This document shows, in pieces, positions 1 through 7,716 of a DNA stretch of 23,725 nt. Made by a program: the position numbers and the translations under genes. Source of the stretch: an uncultured Eubacteriales bacterium (GTDB taxonomy: Bacteria > Bacillota > Clostridia > Oscillospirales > Butyricicoccaceae); contig CATJIY010000168.1 in the NCBI GenBank assembly GCA_949740695.1, forward strand, positions 1 to 23,725, written 5' to 3'. Position 1 is the first letter of the stretch, and every line of letters starts with the position of its first letter. The notes under the pieces are model-generated. The model saw only the letters and a program-made list of their open reading frames with translations, did no database searches and had not been told where the DNA came from.

Positions 1-456
1 GGCGTGGCTTTTCAGCGGGAATTGGAGCAGCGGGCCTTTGGGTTAGGGGGCGGCGGCTATCAGGCGCCGGTCCAGCTGGCGGGGGATTTTTTAGCGGATC
101 GGGTTTCTCACAAGCTGGGAAAAGTCGCGCCCAGCTATCCTCGGGGATGGCAGTTTTGCCGGATGGACCAGGCGCTTCCGCCCTTTGTTTGTGAGATGTT
201 GCGGCGGTCGTTGCCTCAGTTTGCCCGGAAGATTTCGGCCTTTGCCCGGCAAGACGCCGTATTTACCGGGGTAGAGACTCGCACCTCCTCGCCAGTTCGT
301 ATCTTGCGGGGAGCGGATATGAATAGTCTTACGGTTATGGGATTGATTCCCTGCGGCGAAGGCGCAGGCTATGCCGGCGGTATCATGAGCGCGGCGGTAG
401 ACGGATTACGAGCGGCCGAGGCCATTATGAGCCGCTACCGTCCGTTGGAAGGGTAA
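1..456 (+). CDS. FAD-dependent oxidoreductase, C-terminal fragment (COG2509-like)
   Basis: The gene is cut by the left edge of the window. The frame is open from base 1, so only about the last 151 residues are present. The end of the protein carries the signature of the uncharacterised NAD(P)/FAD dehydrogenase family (COG2509): a TSSPVRI segment, then PCGEGAGYAGGI followed by SAAVDG, which in this family closes the FAD-binding fold. The N-terminal FAD dinucleotide motif would lie outside the window. The substrate is unknown for most of the family. The gene ends 29 bases before an RseC-like membrane protein and may share its transcript. The family assignment is fairly sure; no specific reaction can be given. 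Confidence 0.8.
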   Translation, partial: GVAFQRELEQRAFGLGGGGYQAPVQLAGDFLADRVSHKLGKVAPSYPRGWQFCRMDQALPPFVCEMLRRSLPQFARKISAFARQDAVFTGVETRTSSPVRILRGADMNSLTVMGLIPCGEGAGYAGGIMSAAVDGLRAAEAIMSRYRPLEG

Positions 457-485
457 AACAGCAATCAGGAAAGGAACGAGGTTTT

Positions 486-896
486 ATGGAGCAGCAGGCG
501 CGGGTAATCCGTTTGGTAGATGGGCAGACCGCCATGGTGGCGGTTCAACGAAAATCTGCGTGCAGCGGCGACTGCCACACGTGTCATGGGTGTCCGCATC
601 CGGAGGAAACCGTAGTGGTTTCGGCGGGCAATCCTTTGGGAGCGGAAGCGGGAGACGAAGTGGTGATCCGAAGCGCCACCGGACGGGTGCTGAAACTGGC
701 CATGATGCTTTATCTGATGCCGTTGGCCTTGTTTTTTCTGGGATATTTTCAGGCAGGGGGCGGCGAAGGGCGGCGGATGGCCTTTGGGGGGATGTTATTT
801 GCTCTTGGCATTGGCGTGTGCGTCGTTGTCTCCCGGCAAATGAAAAAAAGCGGACGGGAAATGGAGTTTTCCATTGTGCGGATTCTGCGGGATTGA
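486..896 (+). CDS. RseC/MucC-family membrane protein with Cys4 motif
   Basis: The 136-residue protein has the RseC/MucC layout. An N-terminal soluble part carries four closely spaced cysteines (C26, C30, C33, C36; CX3CX2CX2C). Two membrane segments follow (about 69-89 and 97-117), then a short basic C-terminal tail. In proteobacteria RseC-type proteins are linked to sigma-E control and to the SoxR-reducing/Rnf electron-transfer system. In Clostridia the role is not established. The cysteines could hold an Fe-S cluster or another metal, which is inference. It sits right after an FAD-dependent oxidoreductase, which makes a redox role plausible. The ATG start follows an AGGAAAGGAACGAGG purine-rich stretch. 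Confidence 0.8.
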   Translation: MEQQARVIRLVDGQTAMVAVQRKSACSGDCHTCHGCPHPEETVVVSAGNPLGAEAGDEVVIRSATGRVLKLAMMLYLMPLALFFLGYFQAGGGEGRRMAFGGMLFALGIGVCVVVSRQMKKSGREMEFSIVRILRD

Positions 897-926
897 CCTG
901 CGGACAAAAGAAAAGGAAGTGATGAC

Positions 927-1805
927 TTGCTCAGAAGCATGACTGGCTATGGCCGGATAAAATGGGAAACCGGCCAGCGGGAAATTACAGTAGAGCTGCG
1001 TTCGGTAAATCACCGGTATTTAGATTTGAACGTAAAGGTGCCCCGGCTTTATGGGTATCTGGAAGAGCTGGCAGCCCATCAGGTTCAAAAGGCCATTGCC
1101 CGGGGAAAGGTAGATCTTTTTGTGTCGGTGCGGGCCAAGGCGGGAGCCGATATTAAAATTACTCCCAACTTGGCGGTGATTGAGGGTTATGTGCAGGCGG
1201 CCAGGCAGATTGCGGAGACCTATGGCATACAGCAGGATTTGACCGCCCTTTCCCTTTTGCGTTTGCCGGACGCTATGGAGGAAACCCGGGAAGAGGCTGA
1301 CGCCGATCAACTGAAAACCGAGGTTGCTCAAGTGTTGGCTCAGGCGCTGGAGGAATATAACGCTATGCGGGAGAAGGAAGGCGCTCGTTTGGTGGCCGAC
1401 CTGACCGGCAGAGCGGAGTTGATCCGGGGTTATGTGGACCAGGTGGAAGCCCGGTCTCCGGACTGTGTGGAGGAGTACCGCCAGCGTATCGCCCAGCGAA
1501 TGAACGAGCTGTTAGCAGGCTCGGATTTGGCCCAGCAGCGGATTTTGCAGGAGGCGGCTCTTTACGCGGATAAGGTAAACGTTACTGAGGAAATTGTTCG
1601 GCTTAGGTCGCATTTGGATCAGCTGGACGCCATGCTGCAAAGCCCGATTGCCATAGGCCGTAAGTTGGATTTTTTAGTGCAGGAGATGAATCGGGAGGCC
1701 AACACCATTGGTTCCAAGGGCAATGACGTGGAGATTGCTCGGATTGTGGTGGACATGAAGGCCGAAATCGAAAAGATCCGCGAGCAGATTCAAAATCTGG
1801 AGTAA
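927..1805 (+). CDS. yicC: YicC/YloC family endoribonuclease
   Basis: The 292-residue protein begins MLRSMTGYGR, the hallmark N-terminus of YicC/YloC proteins, and ends with the matching C-terminal DUF1732 region (KAEIEKIREQIQNLE). Full-length members are about 290 residues, so it is complete. E. coli YicC and B. subtilis YloC have been described as oligomeric endoribonucleases acting on RNA. The start is a TTG: it lines up with the family N-terminus and has an AAGGAAG ribosome binding site about 8 bases upstream, while the next in-frame ATG would remove the conserved first residues. It lies 30 bases after the RseC-like gene and 9 bases before remA, the usual Bacillota position. Confidence 0.93.
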   Translation: MLRSMTGYGRIKWETGQREITVELRSVNHRYLDLNVKVPRLYGYLEELAAHQVQKAIARGKVDLFVSVRAKAGADIKITPNLAVIEGYVQAARQIAETYGIQQDLTALSLLRLPDAMEETREEADADQLKTEVAQVLAQALEEYNAMREKEGARLVADLTGRAELIRGYVDQVEARSPDCVEEYRQRIAQRMNELLAGSDLAQQRILQEAALYADKVNVTEEIVRLRSHLDQLDAMLQSPIAIGRKLDFLVQEMNREANTIGSKGNDVEIARIVVDMKAEIEKIREQIQNLE

Positions 1806-1814
1806 AGGCGGCGA

Positions 1815-2087
1815 ATGATGAGATTGATTAATATTGGCTTTGGCAATATGGTGTCGGCCAGCCGCTTGGTGGCCATTGTCAGCCCGGAATCGGCGCCCAT
1901 CCGCCGGATTATCGCCAAAGCGAAAGAAAGCAATATGCTGATTGACGCCACCTATGGCCGGCGCAGCCGCAGCGTGCTGGTTACCGATTCGGATCATGTG
2001 ATTTTGTCTCCTATTCAGCCGGAAACCATCGCCAACCGGTTGAACAGCGAATATGAGGACGACGAAGAAGAGGATGAAGATGAATAG
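1815..2087 (+). CDS. remA: RemA-type DNA-binding regulator (DUF370)
   Basis: The 90-residue protein matches RemA closely: INIGFGN near the start, then IVSPESAPIRR, LIDATYGRR and DSDHVILS. In B. subtilis RemA forms ring-shaped oligomers that bind repeated DNA sites and activate biofilm-matrix and osmoprotection operons. In Clostridia the target genes are not settled. The core ends near residue 78 and is followed by a run of almost only Asp and Glu, which B. subtilis RemA lacks. That tail is encoded by the purine-rich DNA that also serves as the gmk ribosome binding site. The gene overlaps gmk by 8 bases, so the two are probably translationally coupled. Confidence 0.95.
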   Translation: MMRLINIGFGNMVSASRLVAIVSPESAPIRRIIAKAKESNMLIDATYGRRSRSVLVTDSDHVILSPIQPETIANRLNSEYEDDEEEDEDE

Positions 2088-2673
2088 AAAAGGAACCCTG
2101 TTTGTGATTACAGGGCCAAGCGGCGTGGGGAAGGGGACGGTTCTTCAGCGGGTGATCCAATCTATGGACCGGCTGTATTTTTCCATTTCTGCCACGACCC
2201 GCAACCCAAGGGAAGGGGAGCAGGACGGCGTGCAGTATCATTTCCTTACCCGGGAGCAGTTTGAGCAGCGGATTCGCCAGGGACGGCTGCTGGAGTACGC
2301 CGAATATGTGGGCAATTATTATGGAACCCCTTTGGATCCGGTGGAGGAACATCTGGGACAGGGCGAGGATGTTTTGTTGGAGATTGAACTTCAGGGCGCG
2401 TTGAAGGTTAAGGAAACCCGGCCCGACGCGGTGCTGGTGTTTATCGCGCCCCCATCCTATCATGCGCTGGAAACCCGCTTGCGGGGCAGGGGTACGGAAG
2501 AGGAAGCCGTCATTCAGAAGCGAATGAACGCCGCCCGGCGGGAGTGCGCCGGGATGGAGCATTATCAGTACATTGTAGTGAACGAGCAGGTGGAAGCCGC
2601 TGCCGACGAGCTGCGGGCCATTTTACTTTCTTGCCGTTGCCTGCGGACCAAGCGGGGCTTTGCTTTGGAATAA
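2080..2673 (+). CDS. gmk: Guanylate kinase
   Basis: The enzyme phosphorylates GMP to GDP using ATP in the cytoplasm. The protein has the P-loop GPSGVGKGT close to the N-terminus. GMP-binding and lid elements follow: SATTRNPREGEQDGVQYHF, YAEYVGNYYGTP, and an R-x-R-G-R-G lid-type stretch. At 197 residues it is of normal size (about 190-210). Three in-frame ATGs compete (2053, 2074, 2080). I chose 2080 because the GAAGAAGAGG ribosome binding site is about 6 bases upstream of it but would overlap the earlier codons, and because MNRKG then the beta-strand fits the family. It sits in the conserved remA-gmk-rpoZ order. Confidence 0.97.
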   Translation: MNRKGTLFVITGPSGVGKGTVLQRVIQSMDRLYFSISATTRNPREGEQDGVQYHFLTREQFEQRIRQGRLLEYAEYVGNYYGTPLDPVEEHLGQGEDVLLEIELQGALKVKETRPDAVLVFIAPPSYHALETRLRGRGTEEEAVIQKRMNAARRECAGMEHYQYIVVNEQVEAAADELRAILLSCRCLRTKRGFALE

Positions 2674-2722
2674 GAAGCCCGGCGGATTGTGATTTTTTGT
2701 TTGAAAAAAGGAGAAGAAGATT

Positions 2723-2995
2723 ATGCTGTATCCCTCGATGAGCGAGTTGCTGAAAAAAGTGGATAATCGCTATCTGTTGGTGAATTTGACCGCCAAGCGG
2801 GCCAGAGAAATCGCCGAACAGGCGGAGGTTCGGGAAGTCAAGCTAAGCGAAAAACCGGTGAAGCTGGCCCTGGATGATATTGTAAGAGGAAGGGTTGTCA
2901 ACCGGCCTGTGGAAGAGGGGTGTCAAGAGGCTCCGGCAAAGTTGCCGGTAAATCAAGAAGAATCTGCCCAAGGCGGGGAGCAGCCGGAGGATTGA
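2723..2995 (+). CDS. rpoZ: RNA polymerase omega subunit
   Basis: The 90-residue protein is the small omega subunit that helps assemble and stabilise the beta-prime subunit of RNA polymerase. It shows the family pattern: an N-terminal MLYPSMSELL, then a VDNRYLLVNLTAKRAREI helix, where the TAKRAR core is diagnostic, then KPVKLALDDI. The last 30 residues are low-complexity and Gln/Glu-rich, as is common in clostridial omegas. The ATG has an AAAAAAGGAGAAGAAG ribosome binding site. It follows gmk by 49 bases and precedes priA by 7. The coaBC gene found between rpoZ and priA in many Bacillota is absent here. Confidence 0.93.
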   Translation: MLYPSMSELLKKVDNRYLLVNLTAKRAREIAEQAEVREVKLSEKPVKLALDDIVRGRVVNRPVEEGCQEAPAKLPVNQEESAQGGEQPED

Positions 2996-3002
2996 GCGTC
3001 GA

Positions 3003-5468
3003 ATGAACGGGCGGATACAGGCGGCCCGGGTGGCGGTAGCGGCGGCGGTCTATTCCATAGACCGCCCCTATGATTATCGCGTTCCCGCCCAGTGGCAGGG
3101 GCGGCTGCGGGAAGGCCAGCGGGTAATTGTGCCCTTTGGCGCCGGCAACCGGAAAACCGAAGGCATCCTTTTGGAGCTGGTGGAGGAGACCGGAGACCGG
3201 CCGCTGAAAACCATTTCCCAGGTGTTGGACGATGATATTTTTCTGCTGCCCCAGCAAAAAGACTTGGCGCTGTGGATGTGCCGCCGGTATTTTTGCACTT
3301 TTTTCCAAGCGGCAAACGCGCTGTTTCCTCCTGGGATATGGAAGCGGAAACCGGACGCTTATTTGCCCGGACCGCTGCCGCTGGAACAGGCGCTTGCGGG
3401 GCAGAGCGAGGAAAAGCAGGCGCTTTTGCGGGCGGTTTATGGATCGAAAAAGTCGCTGACAGCCGGCGATCTTGCCAAACTGACCCAGCTGGAAGCGCCT
3501 CAGCGGGCGCTTGGACAACTGACCCAAAAGGGCCTGCTGGCGCTGCGCCAACAGTTTGGCGGCAGCGCCGGGGAAAAAACGGTCGCCATGGTCAGCCTTG
3601 CTTTGCCAGTGGAACAGGCTTTGGGTCAGATTGGAACAGGCCGTTTGCGGGAAAAGCGGGAAGCGGTGATTCGGTGTCTGGAGCAGGCGGGCCGGCTGCC
3701 GGAAAAAGAGGTTTGCTATCTTACAGGCGTGGGAGAATCGCTGATTCGCCGGTTAGTCAATTTGGGGGTGTTGGCTCTGCAGCGGGAGAAACTGGCTGTT
3801 ACGGCTCCCGCTCAGGGATCTGTCGTTCCGCCGGATTTGACTTTGAGCAGCGGACAGCAGGCGGTATTTTACCGGCTGAAAGAGCTGGCGGCAGCGGAAA
3901 AACCCGAGGCCGCGCTGGTTTACGGCGTTACCGGCAGCGGCAAGACACAGGTGTATCTGCAATTGATCCGGCATATGTTGAACCAGGGGAAAACCTCTAT
4001 TTTGCTGGTGCCGGAGATCGCTCTTACGCCTCAGATGGTGCGCAAATTTCAGCTGTATTTCAACGGGCAAATGGCGGTGGTTCACAGCGGTCTTACCGCC
4101 GCTCAGCGGTATCAGGAATACCGCCGGATTCAGCAGGGAGAGGCGAAAGTGGTCATCGGCACCCGCACAGCGGTATTTGCCCCACTGGAAAACTTGGGCT
4201 GTATTATCTTGGACGAGGAGCAGGAGCCTACTTATAAGTCGGAATCCGACCCCCGATATCATGCGCGGGAGGTGGCCAAATACCGGGCTGCCCGGGAAAA
4301 CTGCCTGCTGGTGCTAGGATCGGCCACGCCCTCGGTGGAGAGCTTTTACGCTGCCAAGCAAGGAACCTATCATTTGCTTTCTTTGCCCCAGCGGTATCAG
4401 CAAACGCCCCTGCCCCAGACGGTGGTGGCCGATATGCGGGGGCAGCTGCGAGAGGGAGATCCTTCTCGCATCAGCCGGCAGCTGCTGGCTGAACTGACGG
4501 AAAATTTGGAGCGGGGAGAACAGTCCATCCTGTTTATCAATCGCCGGGGCAGCGCCCGGATGGCCGCTTGTGTGGATTGCGGTTATATCCCCATGTGTGA
4601 AAATTGTAGTACAGCCCTGACTTATCACAGCCGAAACGGACGATTCATGTGTCACCACTGCGGGTATTCTCAGCCCATGATACCGGTTTGCCCGCAATGC
4701 GGGGGAGCGCACATCCGGCTGATTGGATCAGGCACCCAAAGCGTGGAGGAGGAGCTGCGGGAACTGCTGCCCCAGGCCCGAATCTTACGGATGGACGCCG
4801 ATACTACCGAGGGCCGAACCTCTCATGAGAAGCTGTTGGACAGCTTTTCTAAAAAAAAGGCCGATATCCTTTTGGGAACCCAGATGGTGGCCAAGGGTCT
4901 GGATTTTGATAATGTAACCCTGGTGGGGGTGTTGGAAGCTGACCTCTCTCTTTATTGCGGGGACTATCACGCGCCTGAGCGCACCTTTTCTCTGTTGGCC
5001 CAAGTGGTGGGCCGGGCGGGCCGCCGGGAAAAGCAGGGCCGGGCGGTGATTCAGACCTATACGCCTCAACACCCAGTCATCCAGGCTGCCGCCCAGCAGG
5101 ATTACGAATGTTTTTACCAGCGGGAAATTGAGGATCGCAGAGCCCTGGAAGCGCCGCCCTTTGCGCACCGGTTTGTATTTCGGTTTGGCGGGGGCGAGGA
5201 GCGGGCGGTACGCCAGGCGGCCGGGACCTTTGCTCAGGCGTTGGCTGGTCAACTGGCGCGAATTCCCGGTTTGGAGCCGAAGGTGCTGGGGCCGGCGCCG
5301 GCCCCCATTGTCCGGTTAAATAAACGGTATTATTATACGGTGGCTTTTCGGGGGCAGGTTAATAGCGCCAGCCGGGGATTGGTGTCCCAAATGTTGGCGG
5401 CTTATGACCGGTGGCCGGGCAGCCGGACTCTGACCCTTTCAGCGGATATCGACCCTTATTATATGTAG
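3003..5468 (+). CDS. priA: Primosomal protein N' (PriA helicase)
   Basis: The 821-residue protein is the superfamily 2 DNA helicase that recognises stalled forks and D-loops and restarts replication. The N-terminal 3'-DNA-binding region (ARVAVAAAVYSIDRPYDYRVP) is intact. The helicase core has Walker A GVTGSGKT (about 308-315), a Walker B/motif II DEEQE near 404 and the RYHARE segment. A cysteine-rich insert spans C523 to C566 (CVDC, CENC, CHHC, CPQC type pairs) and binds two zinc ions in known PriAs. GSGTQSVEEEL and the VVGRAGR motif VI follow. Motif II reads DEEQ where E. coli has DEEH. The gene follows rpoZ by 7 bases and is complete. Confidence 0.97.
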   Translation: MNGRIQAARVAVAAAVYSIDRPYDYRVPAQWQGRLREGQRVIVPFGAGNRKTEGILLELVEETGDRPLKTISQVLDDDIFLLPQQKDLALWMCRRYFCTFFQAANALFPPGIWKRKPDAYLPGPLPLEQALAGQSEEKQALLRAVYGSKKSLTAGDLAKLTQLEAPQRALGQLTQKGLLALRQQFGGSAGEKTVAMVSLALPVEQALGQIGTGRLREKREAVIRCLEQAGRLPEKEVCYLTGVGESLIRRLVNLGVLALQREKLAVTAPAQGSVVPPDLTLSSGQQAVFYRLKELAAAEKPEAALVYGVTGSGKTQVYLQLIRHMLNQGKTSILLVPEIALTPQMVRKFQLYFNGQMAVVHSGLTAAQRYQEYRRIQQGEAKVVIGTRTAVFAPLENLGCIILDEEQEPTYKSESDPRYHAREVAKYRAARENCLLVLGSATPSVESFYAAKQGTYHLLSLPQRYQQTPLPQTVVADMRGQLREGDPSRISRQLLAELTENLERGEQSILFINRRGSARMAACVDCGYIPMCENCSTALTYHSRNGRFMCHHCGYSQPMIPVCPQCGGAHIRLIGSGTQSVEEELRELLPQARILRMDADTTEGRTSHEKLLDSFSKKKADILLGTQMVAKGLDFDNVTLVGVLEADLSLYCGDYHAPERTFSLLAQVVGRAGRREKQGRAVIQTYTPQHPVIQAAAQQDYECFYQREIEDRRALEAPPFAHRFVFRFGGGEERAVRQAAGTFAQALAGQLARIPGLEPKVLGPAPAPIVRLNKRYYYTVAFRGQVNSASRGLVSQMLAAYDRWPGSRTLTLSADIDPYYM

Positions 5469-5509
5469 AACCTGGATTTCTGGTGGAAAAGATCAAAAAA
5501 GAAATGTGG

Positions 5510-5531
5510 AAACGGCCCTTCCGGGCGGTTT
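5510..5531 (+). terminator. Weak hairpin in the priA-def gap
   Basis: The 109-base gap between priA and def contains a compact stem: AAACGGCCC, loop TTCC, GGGCGGTTT, with one internal G-G mismatch. Only three T residues close it and no U-tract follows. It could be a weak terminator, an RNA-processing or stability element, or chance. A good AAGGAGGAA ribosome binding site for def follows at 5562-5570. Confidence 0.25.
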
Positions 5532-5577
5532 GAAACGGCGGCGGGGTCTTCCCGTCAGAACAAGGAGGAAGCCTCTT

Positions 5578-6060
5578 ATGGCAATTCGCAAGATTGTAAC
5601 GGTGGGGGACGCGATTTTAGAAAAAACTTGCCGTCCGGTTACCGATTTTAACGACCGGCTGTTTATTTTGCTGGATGATATGCGCGACACACTGTCCGCC
5701 GCTCATGGAGCGGGATTGGCAGGTCCTCAGGTGGGCGTGCTGCGCCGGGTGGCTTTGGTGATGATAGAGGATGAGAGCTATCTGGAAATTATCAATCCGG
5801 AGATCATTTCCAAAGAGGGAGAGCAGGAGGGGCTGGAGGGCTGTCTCAGCGTTCCAGGGCAATATGGTACGGTAGTCCGGCCCCAAAAGGTCACCGTCCG
5901 CTATCAGGACCGGCAGGGTCGGGAGCACCAGCGGGAGGCGGAGGGTTTTACCGCCAGAGCGTTTTGCCACGAGATCGACCATTTGGACGGTCATTTGTAT
6001 ACCGAACTGGCCCTGGATATGATGACCGAAGAAGAACTGGAAGCGGGAGAGGCCAAATGA
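5578..6060 (+). CDS. def: Peptide deformylase
   Basis: The enzyme removes the formyl group from N-terminal formyl-methionine on new proteins. All three motifs are present in the 160-residue protein: motif 1 GAGLAGPQ (44-51; the usual form is GxGLAAPQ), motif 2 EGCLS (87-91, metal ligand C89) and motif 3 HEIDH (131-135, ligands H131 and H135, catalytic E132). The frame is open upstream to 5506, but the ATG at 5578 gives the family start MAIRKIV and has an ideal AAGGAGGAA site 7 bases upstream. Its stop overlaps the fmt start (ATGA), pairing the formyl-removing and formyl-adding enzymes in one unit, as in many bacteria. Confidence 0.97.
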   Translation: MAIRKIVTVGDAILEKTCRPVTDFNDRLFILLDDMRDTLSAAHGAGLAGPQVGVLRRVALVMIEDESYLEIINPEIISKEGEQEGLEGCLSVPGQYGTVVRPQKVTVRYQDRQGREHQREAEGFTARAFCHEIDHLDGHLYTELALDMMTEEELEAGEAK

Positions 6061-7004
6061 GACTGGTATTTATGGGTACTCCGGACTTTGCGGTAGCGGC
6101 GTTGGAGGCTTTGATTCAGGCGGGGCATGAGATCGCAGCGGTGTATACCCGCAAGGACACTCCGAAAAACCGGGGTATGAAGCTGTTGCCGCCGCCAGTG
6201 AAGATCAAGGCGATGGAATATGGTATTCCGGTCTTTCAGCCCAAAGGGCTGAAACAGCAAGAGACTTGGGAGCAGCTGCGGGCCTTGCGTCCAGACGCCA
6301 TCATTGTGGCGGCTTACGGTCGTTTGCTGCCGCCTCAGGTACTGGAAATCCCCAAATACGGCTGTCTGAATATTCATGCCTCCCTGCTGCCCAAGTATCG
6401 GGGGGCCAGCCCGATCAGCGCGTGTATTCTTCAAGGCGAAACTGTTTCCGGCGTAACCATTATGCAGATGGACGCCGGATTGGATACGGGGGATATTCTC
6501 CTGCCAGCGGCGCTGAATATTGAGGAAAACGAGCCTTGCGGCAGTCTGCATGACCGGCTGGCCCAGTTGGGGGGAAAAGCCATTGTTCAGGCCCTGGCCC
6601 AGCTGGAAGAGGGCGCGCTGGCGCCGATGCCCCAGCCAGAACAAGGATCTTGCTATGCGCCAATGATTCAAACTGGGGATTGTTTGATTGATTTTTGTCA
6701 AACGGCCCGGCAGGTTTGTTGTGCGATTCGGGCATACGATCCCCAACCGGGAGCATTTTCTTACCTGGGCGGAGGCAAACTAAAGCTGTTTGGGGGCGTA
6801 TTAGCCCAGGAGAAAGGCAGCCTGGGCTGTCCGGGGGAAATCTTGTCGGTGGATCGCCAGGGCGCGCTGGTGGCTTGCGGTCATGGAGCGGTGCGGGTGG
6901 AGCAGGTTCAGGGCGCCGGCGGAAAACGGATGGCGGCCGACGCTTTTTTCCGGGGACATGCCGCCTTGCTGGAGCAAAGGTTTTCTATGGATCGGAAGGA
7001 ATAA
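6057..7004 (+). CDS. fmt: Methionyl-tRNA formyltransferase
   Basis: The enzyme formylates the initiator Met-tRNA using 10-formyltetrahydrofolate. The 315-residue protein starts MRLVFMGTPDFAV. It has the catalytic region NIHASLLPKYRGASPI with N105 and H107, then the GLDTGDIL motif with D143. These correspond to the Asn-His-Asp triad of the formyltransferase fold. A C-terminal OB-like domain for tRNA binding follows. The start is the ATG of the ATGA overlap with def, although the frame is open further upstream inside def. Length and motifs are normal, so it should be functional. Confidence 0.97.
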   Translation: MRLVFMGTPDFAVAALEALIQAGHEIAAVYTRKDTPKNRGMKLLPPPVKIKAMEYGIPVFQPKGLKQQETWEQLRALRPDAIIVAAYGRLLPPQVLEIPKYGCLNIHASLLPKYRGASPISACILQGETVSGVTIMQMDAGLDTGDILLPAALNIEENEPCGSLHDRLAQLGGKAIVQALAQLEEGALAPMPQPEQGSCYAPMIQTGDCLIDFCQTARQVCCAIRAYDPQPGAFSYLGGGKLKLFGGVLAQEKGSLGCPGEILSVDRQGALVACGHGAVRVEQVQGAGGKRMAADAFFRGHAALLEQRFSMDRKE

Positions 7005-7038
7005 AGAGTATGCGTTGTTGCAGAAAGAGGTGCTTTTG

Positions 7039-7716
7039 GTGTATTATCGTGATTTGTTAATTTTGATACCGGCCATGATTTTTGCCATGTGGGCGCAGGC
7101 GCGGGTGAGCAGCACTTATCGCCGGTTTTCCCAGCAAAGGGCGGGAATGACCGGCCGGCAGGCTGCCCAAATGGTACTGGAGATGAACGGCGTTGACGGC
7201 GTATCCATTCAACAGGTGGCGGGGGAGCTGACCGATCATTACGACCCGCGAACCAATGTCATCCGGCTGTCTGAGGGCGTTTTTGACGCGGATACGGTGG
7301 CGGCGGTGGGGGTGGCTGCCCATGAAGCTGGTCACGCGGTTCAATATGCCAAGGGTTATGGCCCCATCAAGCTGCGGGCGGCGATCATCCCAGTGACCCA
7401 GATTGGCTCCACCCTTTCCTGGCCGCTGCTGTTGATTGGGATTCTTCTGGGCAGTGAAAATCTGGCGCTGGCAGGAATTATCCTCTTTTTGGCGGTGGTG
7501 TTGTTTCAGTTGGTGACGTTGCCGGTGGAATTTAACGCCTCCAATCGGGCGATGGCCGCTCTGGATTCCAGCGGGCAGCTTACTGAAAACCAAGTGGACG
7601 GAGCGGGCAAGGTGCTGCGAGCGGCGGCCATGACCTATGTGGCGGCGCTGGCCACTTCGCTGGCTCAGCTGTTCCGGCTGCTGATGATTTTTAACGGCCG
7701 CCGGCGGAACGACTGA
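7039..7716 (+). CDS. yugP: YugP-type membrane zinc metallopeptidase
   Basis: The 225-residue protein belongs to the neutral zinc metallopeptidase family of B. subtilis YugP (Zn_peptidase_2). A first membrane segment (about residues 4-20) is followed by a soluble part with the zinc motif HEAGH at 95-99. Two or three hydrophobic segments and the conserved PVEFNAS stretch come next. The substrate is unknown. The frame is open far upstream into fmt. I chose the GTG at 7039 because it yields MYYRDLLILIPA, like relatives, and has AGAGGTG 6 bases upstream; TTG 7036 or GTG 7030 cannot be excluded. The stop overlaps the rsmB start (TGATG). It is commonly found between fmt and rsmB in Clostridia. Confidence 0.88.
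   Translation: MYYRDLLILIPAMIFAMWAQARVSSTYRRFSQQRAGMTGRQAAQMVLEMNGVDGVSIQQVAGELTDHYDPRTNVIRLSEGVFDADTVAAVGVAAHEAGHAVQYAKGYGPIKLRAAIIPVTQIGSTLSWPLLLIGILLGSENLALAGIILFLAVVLFQLVTLPVEFNASNRAMAALDSSGQLTENQVDGAGKVLRAAAMTYVAALATSLAQLFRLLMIFNGRRRND

Noticed and set aside
3272..4237. Long plus-strand open frame of 321 codons inside priA
   Set aside because: It is a shadow frame of priA, whose helicase motifs are unmistakable in the other frame; its own translation has no recognisable domain.
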